From positions 1 through 46,802 of the forward strand of contig JAQWJQ010000102.1 of NCBI GenBank assembly GCA_029248265.1: 46,802 nt of DNA. The letters run 5' to 3'. The notes below the pieces were generated by a model. It was not told the origin of the DNA. It searched no databases and saw only the letters and a list, made by a program, of their open reading frames with translations. The translations under genes and the position numbers were made by a program. Below, one piece after another: positions 39,501-46,802 of the stretch. The number at the start of each line of letters is the position of its first letter. Position 1 is the first letter of the stretch. The stretch comes from Planctomycetota bacterium (lineage in GTDB: Bacteria > Planctomycetota > UBA1135 > GCA-002686595).

Positions 39501-41442
39501 GCTCACCGCCGAGCTGGCTGGGCTCCACGCGGTCCTGCGCGAGTTCCCTGAGGAGGGCCTCTTCCAGACGACCAGCGCCCAGTGGGCCGCGGCACGGATC
39601 TTCGCCATCCGCATGCTGCACGCGGACTCCCCCGCGATCGCGGCGCTCGAGGCCGAGGCCGACGAGGCCCTCACCAGAGCTCGCACGGCCTACGCTAACA
39701 GCGGTTCCGACGAGCTCCTCGATCAGCTCCCCCAGCTATATCCCGGCTCAATGGCTGCCAGCCAGGCGGCGGAGGATCGCGTGGAGTTCGCCATCGAGCG
39801 TGGCGACCCCGAAGAGGTGGCCCAGCTGGTCATCTCCTCACTGTCCTTCGACTGGCACCCGGCCCGCTGTACCGCGCGAGAGGCCACGCAGCTGGCGCGG
39901 CTCGCGGAGGTCATGGGCGACGCGGGGAACCTCGAGCTCCGAGCAGGGATCGTCGAGAGCCTCGCTCGCTATCGCCCGGACCAGCAGATCGAGCTCCCCT
40001 CTGTCGGGTCGCTCCGGCTGGAGGACCTCGCCGCCCGTTGGCGCGCTGCGATCCCGACCCTGGCCCCTGTGACGTCCAGCTTCGACCAGCAGGTCACCGC
40101 CGACGAGTCGGTGGACGGTGACTTCACTCCCGTGGGCTCCCTGCGCCTTGCAGGCGACCCCGAACAGGACGTCGCCCCCGGCACGCAGGTCCTCTTCGCG
40201 GCGTCCAGAGACCGCATCGCGGCCATCTCCCCGACGATCGGGCTCCGCTGGGCCTACTCCGCGAATCTCGGCCTCGGGCGGCGGGAACGCGCACCCCGTG
40301 TCTGCCCCACGGGGGACGGCGTGATCATTGCCGAGCGTGAGCGCGTCATCCGCCGCGACGCCGCCACCGGGGTGAAGCGGTGGACCTTCACGCTCCCGGA
40401 CCGCGGCATCTCCTCGGCGACCGTCTCCGGTGGCGTGGCCGTGATCGTCTCTCGCTTCCTCGACACGGGGAAGCCCGCCGAGGTCTACGGGCTCGACGCG
40501 GTCCTCGGGGTCCAGCTCTGGAAGCTCGGGGTGATCGGCGACCGGTTCCACCCCGAGATCAAGGTCTCGGACGGGCGCTTCGTGCTTCTCCCCCTGCGCG
40601 GCACCCAGGCGGGCGTCCACGACCTCGCCACCGGTCAGCCGCTCGCCGCGCCGCAGACGGGCCAACTCAACGCCCGTGAGGCCCAGTCCGCCTGGGCCGA
40701 CGGTGGGCAACTCGTCCTGGCCACGATCGAGGGTGGGTACAACACGCGCGCGGCAAATCGCGTCGTGGCGTACGGGCTGGACGACGGCCAAGAGACCTGG
40801 CGGGTCGACCTCGACCGCCTCGACGGCGACGTCCACAACCTGGTCGGGCTCGTGGACCTCCCCGTTGAAGAGGGCAGCACCGAGCGCGTGCGGCTGGCCA
40901 TGCTGGAGCGCGTCGTCGACTCCGGCGCGCGGCGCAGCAACCTCACCCGCCCCCAGCTGGGACTGCACACGATTGACGAGCGCAACGGGATCATCCGGAG
41001 CACTCCGCTCGCGACGCTCGACAGCGCGACCCACCTCGTAGGGGTGAACATTCGCTCCCGCGTCGTCCTCGACCACCCCCTGATCGTGGGCATCACGGAG
41101 ACGGAGAGCGGCCCTCCCCTCATCGAGGGGATCCACGCGCGCCGCGGCGTCCTCTGGCGTCAGGGTGCGGCGAGGCCGCTACAGGCCTCCGGCGTGGAGA
41201 GCTTGGCCGCCCCCGCCATCGGGGACGGGGTGATCGCGATGCTGGTCCGCCAGTCCGCTGGGGAACTTCGATCGGCTCGACCGGAGATGCGGCTGATGTT
41301 CCTGGACAGCGCCACAGGGCGCCATGTCGAGACCCGCAACGTCGAGTTCGGTGGCATCTCTGCCCGCTGGCGGAATCTAAGCGGGATCGGCGAGTCCCTG
41401 GTCATGATGGGCGCGAGACGAATGGACGTGATGAAACGATGA
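36586..41442 (+). CDS. Giant exported protein (~1618 aa) with two PQQ-like propeller regions flanking a helical region
   Basis: ATG at 36586 with signal sequence. VHAIDAFDGSAIWSL, VALDLETGEPVWNT, ALFALDAETGATLWSLDQ; C-terminal RDAATGVKRWTFTL, YGLDDGQETWRVDL. Confidence 0.85.
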   Translation: MVEQAAVTQLQPHGACRTFLIAAAASLCLSLTATAAPLAAPQDEPEDNFRPRPFQLYDTQAARALADRAADHITAGRWSEAIEGLQTLVVDHRGEVLGAERPRARGALQPSQTNVHPGASSWAAQQLFNLPEPGKALYRERFGRRARLALERAIAAGDRGGLSDVARRWPLTGSAERAWWALGDLELELGHAGDGLRAWARAAALRVGDPLRVTVTQGDWISLRADLGEEAPGALARANLAVTLLEETGAEGGSRASREASFSRGPATSIAAASITSATREGEDGSADWPAPFALPRSPFSNLNGASRLFPQRIGDVVLVNTTRSVHAIDAFDGSAIWSLSPDQLGWNNARTQSDFDDAVDTSERIVTVAGGRGIVVAPVQIPWSFEQRDQYNEMSIIEEIPERRLVALDLETGEPVWNTLPPPGWDGDSGSFAERMTVVGPPTVVGARVLVPMARLRGRIELHLGCFDLATGEVMWSAPVVTGQRTLNMFGRANVEFSAPPPVVLGDTVIVATQLGLVAALDLFTGETRWDALYEQVPIQPPQYYAAGWIANRWRNAPPIIVEDTVLVAPFDGEALFALDAETGATLWSLDQRVLTRHLGIRSTTSRRRPGAGLELLLGADERSILLGGTSVVAIDLARGTRLGPPFERRWAWPLEGVLRSDSGFPAVDSDSVFVPTPKGVIVLDRSSGRVREEVTGGRLGDGQLLVADGMLFSTDGNFLNARFEWAAMVARARASVALPEASDAARDGLVRLLLERAESLMVRGALVNESLALVGEAEAAMADVATGPAEQREQPRWTATRRYQAHRAFMLRARGERLRGDADAARAAAQGALEFSASRPLRLEALLTLQEIERARDLTARAAILDRIVEQHAETAVTVEAQPLGAQWSAEAALGRVMESARTPGAPADRLMASTLWVDPWAGPLTPRVASLRLDSESSRSVVSAELPAGLFARVCQIEMARAMPDLRAALTAELAGLHAVLREFPEEGLFQTTSAQWAAARIFAIRMLHADSPAIAALEAEADEALTRARTAYANSGSDELLDQLPQLYPGSMAASQAAEDRVEFAIERGDPEEVAQLVISSLSFDWHPARCTAREATQLARLAEVMGDAGNLELRAGIVESLARYRPDQQIELPSVGSLRLEDLAARWRAAIPTLAPVTSSFDQQVTADESVDGDFTPVGSLRLAGDPEQDVAPGTQVLFAASRDRIAAISPTIGLRWAYSANLGLGRRERAPRVCPTGDGVIIAERERVIRRDAATGVKRWTFTLPDRGISSATVSGGVAVIVSRFLDTGKPAEVYGLDAVLGVQLWKLGVIGDRFHPEIKVSDGRFVLLPLRGTQAGVHDLATGQPLAAPQTGQLNAREAQSAWADGGQLVLATIEGGYNTRAANRVVAYGLDDGQETWRVDLDRLDGDVHNLVGLVDLPVEEGSTERVRLAMLERVVDSGARRSNLTRPQLGLHTIDERNGIIRSTPLATLDSATHLVGVNIRSRVVLDHPLIVGITETESGPPLIEGIHARRGVLWRQGAARPLQASGVESLAAPAIGDGVIAMLVRQSAGELRSARPEMRLMFLDSATGRHVETRNVEFGGISARWRNLSGIGESLVMMGARRMDVMKR

Positions 41443-42644
41443 AGGCCACACCGAGACGACTCAGAGCACTCGCTGCCATCTCGGGCGCGGTCATCGCCCT
41501 CGGCGCTGGCTCGGCCGCACTTTCAGGCCATGCGGCACCGGCTGGCAACCTAGCCGGGGCCAGCAGCCCCAACGTCGCGGCCCTCGGCGACGGCAGCGAC
41601 GGCGGCGACCGGCGGGGCACGGCCAGGGGCTTGAAGATCACCCCCGAGCAAGAGCGGGCCACGGAACGCGGGCTGGCCTGGCTCGCCAGGGAACAGAACG
41701 AGGACGGCTCCTGGACCGCGGCTGTGGGCTTCAAGCTCAACAACTCCTACCGCTCCACCAGCGGCTCAGCCGCCCACGTGGGCGTCACGTCCCTGGCGGG
41801 GATCGCCTTCCTCGCGGGAGGGCACCTCCCGGGCCGGGGGGAGTACGGCGGAGCGCTCGACCGAGCCGTCGACTTCGTGCTGGGTTGTGTCCAGGAGGAT
41901 GGATACATCACCTTCGCGGGCACCCGGATGTACAGCCACGCCTTCGCCACGCTCTTCCTGGCGGAGATCTACGGCATGACGCACAGAGAGGATGTGCGGC
42001 TCCGCCTCCAGAAGGCGGTCGACTTCATCGTGAAGTGCCAGAACGAGGAGGGTGGATGGCGCTACGTCCCCCTCGCTCGGGAGTCGGACATGTCCATCGT
42101 GGTCTGCCAGGTCCTCGCCCTCCGCGCGGCACGCAACATCGGCATCCGGGTCCCCAAGTCGACGGTCGACCGCGCCATCCGCTACGTCGTCGACTCCGCG
42201 GTCACGGGCAACCAACGTCGGTCCACGCGCTACAGCGGGCTCGGCACCTTCAGCTACCAACGCCAGGCGCAGTCGCGCTCCACCTTCCCCCTCACCTCCG
42301 CGGGGGTCACGGCACTCAACGGCCTGGGGATCTACTCCGACGAGCTGATCGACCGGGGTGTGGACTACCTCAACTCCCAGTTCGACAGCTTCAACCGGCG
42401 GTATGGGGCTCGTGGGCACTACTTCTTCTGGTACGGCCACTACTACGGCGTGCAGGCCATGTACACGAAGGGAGGGCACGACTGGGTCAACTACTTCACC
42501 CGGCTGCGAGAGCTGCTGATCCGCGAGCAGCGGGCGGGCGGGTACTGGCTCAACGAGACCGGGCCAGGCCAAGCCTTCAGCACGGCCATGGCGTGCCTGA
42601 TCCTCGAGATCCCCTACGACTTCCTCCCCATCTTCCACCGTTGA
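41439..42644 (+). CDS. Prenyltransferase/squalene oxidase-repeat (alpha-toroid) protein
   Basis: ATGA overlap. Repeats ATERGLAWLAREQNEDGSW, ALDRAVDFVLGCVQEDGYI, LQKAVDFIVKCQNEEGGWRY, RAIRYVVDSAV. Confidence 0.85.
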   Translation: MKATPRRLRALAAISGAVIALGAGSAALSGHAAPAGNLAGASSPNVAALGDGSDGGDRRGTARGLKITPEQERATERGLAWLAREQNEDGSWTAAVGFKLNNSYRSTSGSAAHVGVTSLAGIAFLAGGHLPGRGEYGGALDRAVDFVLGCVQEDGYITFAGTRMYSHAFATLFLAEIYGMTHREDVRLRLQKAVDFIVKCQNEEGGWRYVPLARESDMSIVVCQVLALRAARNIGIRVPKSTVDRAIRYVVDSAVTGNQRRSTRYSGLGTFSYQRQAQSRSTFPLTSAGVTALNGLGIYSDELIDRGVDYLNSQFDSFNRRYGARGHYFFWYGHYYGVQAMYTKGGHDWVNYFTRLRELLIREQRAGGYWLNETGPGQAFSTAMACLILEIPYDFLPIFHR

Positions 42645-42651
42645 CCCACGG

Positions 42652-45030
42652 ATGAGCGCACAGGAAACCAGCAGCGCGCCGGCTGACCGCCGCGGACGCG
42701 CCACGGCCCGGGCCAAGGTGGAGACGCCGAGCCTCGACGCCCTGCTCCGTCGCCTTCGAGCCTCGCTCTCACGCGGGGTCCTGCTGCATGGCGTGGGGAC
42801 CGTCGTCGCCGCGGCGGCCGCCTGGCTCCTCTTCATGTACGCGGCAGACCGCGCGCTCCGACTCCCAGCGCCCGTCCGGCTGCTCCACTTCGCCGTGCTC
42901 TCCGCCGGCACCCTGTACCTCCTGCGGCGGAGCTTGCTCCAGCACATGCGGGCTTTGCCCAACCGCGCAGAGCTCGCCATGCTCGCGGAGCGCGCCGTGG
43001 ACGAGGGGGACCGCGAGGACCTCTTCGTGAGCGCGATTCAGCTCGATGGCTCGGTCGCGGCAGAGTCCCCCGCCGCTGAGCTCTTGCAGGTCGTCGCATC
43101 GCGTGCCGAGTCACTTGCCCAGCAGGCAGACCTACGCCGGGTCACAGACCGCCGGGGGCCGCGTCGTCGCATGGCCACCGCCCTCATGGCCCTCGCCGCC
43201 GCCGCCGCGAGCTTCTCTGCCGAGCCGGCGATGGCCCGGATCTTTGCCGCCCGCATGCTGGGCGCAGGCGTCGCGTGGCCACGGGCCACGACGCTCACGG
43301 TCTCCGTGCCGGATGACGCGCCGGGCCTGGAGGTGACCCGGACCGATCCGGGCTCCATCCTCGTCCGCACCGCTCGTGGGAGCGATGTGCCCCTCTTCGT
43401 GGAAGCCGAGGGGGAGGCCCCAGAGCTCGTCACCGTGACGTTCGAGAGCGGGGCCTCCATCGAGGTCGGCCCGAGCGGCCCCGGGCAGTACCGGACCTTG
43501 CTCCCCTCCCTTCAGGAGTCCACGTCCCTCACGATCACAGGAGGCGACGACAACCGCGGCGTCCCTGAGATCCGCATCGAGGTCCTCCAGCCCCCGGACA
43601 TTTCCGGCCTCGCCTTCGTGGTCGAGCCCCCGGCTTACACCGGCCTCCCCGCCCGGGTCGAGTCCGAGACCAAGGTCTCCGTCCTCGCCGGCTCCCGGGT
43701 GACCGTCCACGTGAAGACGGATCCCGAGGATGCGACGGGAGTCGTCCGGACGTTCCCTGACGACCTCACCAGGGACATGGACCGCGCCCCCTTCCCCGAC
43801 CTTGCGAGCAACACGGCTGCCGCGGCCGGGCCCCCGCCCACCGGGCTGCGCTTCGCCGAGGTGATGGTTCAATCCTTGCGGTTTCGGGTCGAGCTCACGG
43901 ATCGAGCCGGGCTCGGGAACCCTGATCCAGCCCTGTTCGGGATCGAGGTCGTCCCCGACCGGCGACCTGAGCTGCTGCTGCTCGCCCCCGGACGGAGCGA
44001 GACCGAGGTCGTGGAGAGCGGCGCGATCCCCCTCCGACTCCTCGTCCGAGACGACTTTGGCATCGGCGCCGTCCGCCTTGAAGGGCGCGATGCCACTACT
44101 GATGAGGTCCTCCAGACAAGGCCCTTGGGGCTCACCGTGACCACGGACAGCGCGACGACCTCCGACGGACGCTCGCGCGTCGCCGCGCTCGCCTCCACGC
44201 CCCTGGAGGTCCGCGAGCTCTTCCCAGCGGCGGACTCTCTTGTGGGGAGCGTGACCGCCCTCTTCCTTGAAGCAGAGGACACCCGGGAACCCGAGCCCAA
44301 CCTCTCGCGCACGAGCGCGCTCCTCATCCGCGTGGTCAGCGCCGATGAGTTCATGCGCGGTCAACGGGACGGGCTCAGCGCAGCCGCAGAGGCGGTAGAG
44401 CGTCTCGACCGCACGATGGAGCCGTCCAGCCGTGACCTCCAGGCTCTGCTCGCCTCCGTCACCGGGGACAGCGCGGAGCTGCCGGACCCTGGCCGGCTCA
44501 CCGCCACGGCCAACGAGGCCCGCCGACACCGCGGCGATCTGCGCTCGATCGCCCGTGACCTCTCGGCCCTCGCCGAGGCCATGATCTATTCGCGGCTCGA
44601 TGAGCGCTCGGGAGCCCTCGAGCGCCGCCTCGAGGAGCTCACCTCAAGCTCCACGGAGCGGAGCTTCGACGATGAGGCCTGGGCGGAGATCTCCAGTGAG
44701 CTGGAGGCTGGACAACTGGGCAGCCCCGAGCGCGCCGGCGACCTGGTGAAGATCGTCGGACTCGCGCTCGAGGCCACCGGCCCCCGAATGGAAGCCTGGA
44801 TCACGTCCCTCGAGGCCGTCCGAGGCACCGGTGACCTCGCGACCGCCCGCGCCGCGCTCGGCGAGGCCGAGGCGCGCCTGACGGAGCTACGCGAGACGAT
44901 GGACCGCCTCACCGGCGCACTGGGCGAGTGGGACAGCCTGCAGTCCGTTCTCTCCCTGACGCGGGACATCCTCAGCCGTCAGAAGAACCTGAAGGAGCGG
45001 ACACGCAAGTCCGCGGAGAATGACCGATGA
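42652..45030 (+). CDS. DUF4175-like large membrane-anchored protein
   Basis: Two N-terminal TMs followed by a long extracytoplasmic region; RAELAMLAERAVDEGDREDLFVSAIQL; position after the toroid gene. Confidence 0.6.
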   Translation: MSAQETSSAPADRRGRATARAKVETPSLDALLRRLRASLSRGVLLHGVGTVVAAAAAWLLFMYAADRALRLPAPVRLLHFAVLSAGTLYLLRRSLLQHMRALPNRAELAMLAERAVDEGDREDLFVSAIQLDGSVAAESPAAELLQVVASRAESLAQQADLRRVTDRRGPRRRMATALMALAAAAASFSAEPAMARIFAARMLGAGVAWPRATTLTVSVPDDAPGLEVTRTDPGSILVRTARGSDVPLFVEAEGEAPELVTVTFESGASIEVGPSGPGQYRTLLPSLQESTSLTITGGDDNRGVPEIRIEVLQPPDISGLAFVVEPPAYTGLPARVESETKVSVLAGSRVTVHVKTDPEDATGVVRTFPDDLTRDMDRAPFPDLASNTAAAAGPPPTGLRFAEVMVQSLRFRVELTDRAGLGNPDPALFGIEVVPDRRPELLLLAPGRSETEVVESGAIPLRLLVRDDFGIGAVRLEGRDATTDEVLQTRPLGLTVTTDSATTSDGRSRVAALASTPLEVRELFPAADSLVGSVTALFLEAEDTREPEPNLSRTSALLIRVVSADEFMRGQRDGLSAAAEAVERLDRTMEPSSRDLQALLASVTGDSAELPDPGRLTATANEARRHRGDLRSIARDLSALAEAMIYSRLDERSGALERRLEELTSSSTERSFDDEAWAEISSELEAGQLGSPERAGDLVKIVGLALEATGPRMEAWITSLEAVRGTGDLATARAALGEAEARLTELRETMDRLTGALGEWDSLQSVLSLTRDILSRQKNLKERTRKSAENDR

Positions 45031-46802
45031 AGCGAAGCCTTCTCTTGATGATGGTCCTCGCCGTTGGCGCGACGAGCGCCGCGGCGCCGGCCACGAGCGC
45101 GCCACAGGACGACCGTTCGAGGGATCGGCGCGCCCTCGCGGACGAGCAGCTCAGCCTGCAACGGCAGATCAAGCGCCTGCGAGACAAGATCGTCAAGCTG
45201 ACCCCCCGCTACGAGGCGGAGCAGCGCCCCGGCGCCGCGGCGCTCCTGCGCCAGGCGCTCGAGTTTCTGGATGAGCGGCCCGTCGACGCCGACGGCCGGA
45301 CGATTGAGGAGCTCATGAATAACTCGAGTGAGGACCTGGAGGGCAACCGGGTCCTCGCGGCGCTCGAGCGCCAGGAGCGCATCATCGGGCGCGTCGCGCG
45401 CCTGTTGGACATCCTCACGGAGCGGGACCGGCAAGAGTCGATCGAGGAAGACCTCGAGGCCATCAAGGAGATCCGCGCGGAGCTCAATGCGATCGCCGAC
45501 GAAGAGCAGGCGATTCGCGAGGACACAGAAGCGCTTCGACAAGACGCCACCACGCCGGAGCAGCGAGAGGTCGTGGACCGGCTCGAGAGCGCCATCGAGG
45601 AGCAACAGCGGCTCCTCCGCGAGAACGAGGAGCGCTCCCGTGAGTCTGGACTGCTGGACGCTGAGCGTCTCCTCTCCGAGCTCAGAGCCCTTGAAGCCGA
45701 GCAACGGGCGCGTGCGGAGGACCTGCAGTCCGCCAACGCGGCGGACCGCGCGATGCTGCAGTCCATGCGACCGTCTCTGGCGAGCGCCCGCTCGGACGAG
45801 GCTCGCGCGTCCGACCTCGACCGCGCAGCCGCCGCACTCGAAGACGCCGCGAGGAACTCATCCCCCACCGCCGCGTCCCCCGAGGCCGCTCTGGAGAGTG
45901 CCGCGGAGCTCGATCGTGTGGCGGATGATCTGGAGCGCCGCGGGGACCTCACCGGCGATGAGCAGCTCACCGAGACCGCCGCAGGCCTCCGTGAGGCCGC
46001 CCAGGCGCTAGCCCAAAGCGCCGCCGAAGGCGCGGAGCCGACCGCCCGCGCAGAGGCTGCGGAGGCGACCGCTCAACGGGCCGCTGAAGCCAGGGCATCC
46101 GCGGACGCCCGCAGGGATCAAGCAGCCTCCTCCAGGCGTCGCGCCGCCGACGCCGCCCAGTCCCTCATGGAATCCGCTGGCGAGGGCGAGCGGCCCTCGA
46201 CCGTCGCCCAGGCGGCACGGATCGCCGAAGCCCTGGAGCGTGCTCAGGCAGCGAGTGCCGCCCGGGCCGAGGCGGAGCGTGAGGCAGCAAGCGCGCCGAG
46301 GCCCTCGGACGCGAGCGCCGTGGCGGCGCAGCAGGCGCGAGAGGCCCGTGAGGCGACCGCCGAGGCCCTCGCGGCGTTGGACCGGGCTCTGGGCCGCGCC
46401 GCTGGCGAGGCCGACCGTGCGCGCGAGCGCCAGGAGGCGGCGGCCGCCACCGCTGCCGAGCTCGAGCGCGAGGCCCGCCGCGCGGCGGAGACCGGTCCCG
46501 AGGGAGCGCTCCCCGGAGCCTCGGAGGCCGCCGACGCCCTGGCCCGCGCGCGGGAAGCCATGGAGCGCGCCGCAGCCGCTGCGCGCGGAGCAGCGGCCGC
46601 CGCCGCCCGCCAGGGCGAGAGCGGCGAGCAGCAGAGTGGTCAGCAGCAGAGTGGTCAGCAGCAGAGCGGTCAGCAGCAGAGCGGTCAGCAGCAGAGCGGC
46701 CAGCAGCAGAGCGGCCAGCAGCAGAGTGGCCAGCAGCAGAGTGGCCAGCAGCAGAGCGGCGCCTCCCCTTCCGAGGCCGGCCAGCGACAACAGGACGCGG
46801 AG
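45027..46802 (+). CDS. Exported long coiled-coil protein with (QQQSG)n tract, 3' truncated by the window (absent from the ORF track)
   Basis: ATGA overlap with the preceding CDS. MKRSLLLMMVLAVGATSAAAPATSAPQDDRSRDRRALADEQLSLQRQIKRLRDKIVKL..., frame open to the window end. Confidence 0.85.
   Translation, partial: MKRSLLLMMVLAVGATSAAAPATSAPQDDRSRDRRALADEQLSLQRQIKRLRDKIVKLTPRYEAEQRPGAAALLRQALEFLDERPVDADGRTIEELMNNSSEDLEGNRVLAALERQERIIGRVARLLDILTERDRQESIEEDLEAIKEIRAELNAIADEEQAIREDTEALRQDATTPEQREVVDRLESAIEEQQRLLRENEERSRESGLLDAERLLSELRALEAEQRARAEDLQSANAADRAMLQSMRPSLASARSDEARASDLDRAAAALEDAARNSSPTAASPEAALESAAELDRVADDLERRGDLTGDEQLTETAAGLREAAQALAQSAAEGAEPTARAEAAEATAQRAAEARASADARRDQAASSRRRAADAAQSLMESAGEGERPSTVAQAARIAEALERAQAASAARAEAEREAASAPRPSDASAVAAQQAREAREATAEALAALDRALGRAAGEADRARERQEAAAATAAELEREARRAAETGPEGALPGASEAADALARAREAMERAAAAARGAAAAAARQGESGEQQSGQQQSGQQQSGQQQSGQQQSGQQQSGQQQSGQQQSGQQQSGASPSEAGQRQQDAE
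46626..46760 (+). repeat. Nine 15-bp tandem units (CAGCAGCAGAGYGGY; QQQSG)
   Basis: Direct count; the first unit begins GAG instead of CAG. Confidence 0.95.

Noticed and set aside
46008-46790. 260-aa minus ORF with LLLATLLLA repeats resembling TM helices
   Set aside because: Reverse complement of the QQQSG-coding tract; not an independent membrane protein.

Overview
GC-rich bacterial chromosomal window. The secreted proteins, gene content and AroD-AroE fusion suggest a planctomycete-like lineage (inference). All calls come from reading the sequence and the ORF translations; no database search was run. Left part (1-15.8 kb): a 5'-truncated secreted protein; a kelch/malectin protein with the same C-terminal module; a ThrE-type Thr/Ser exporter; a ZntB/CorA-type transporter; a YedF/DsrE-like protein; a BamA-like outer-membrane protein; a secreted phospholipase-D-like protein divergent from a BlaI/BlaR1-like pair; a sulfatase; and an Old Yellow Enzyme family oxidoreductase. 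Middle, minus strand (25.5-15.9 kb): a tightly packed housekeeping run pssA, folK-panC fusion, ispE, DUF2520 protein, aroD-aroE fusion, aroK, a ~990-aa exported hypothetical, and initiator tRNA-fMet with its terminator. Right, plus strand (25.5-46.8 kb): eno, a small FtsB/DivIC-like protein, a PQQ-like propeller protein, then a long translationally coupled MoxR / DUF58 / BatA-like / VWA / giant PQQ-propeller / prenyltransferase-like toroid / DUF4175-like / coiled-coil operon that runs off the window edge. The best candidates for undescribed biology are (i) the BlaI-BlaR1 pair, in which the M56 peptidase carries about seven ~38-aa helical repeats instead of a penicillin-sensing domain and the promoter holds a perfect 38-bp nested palindrome, and (ii) the MoxR/VWA envelope operon.
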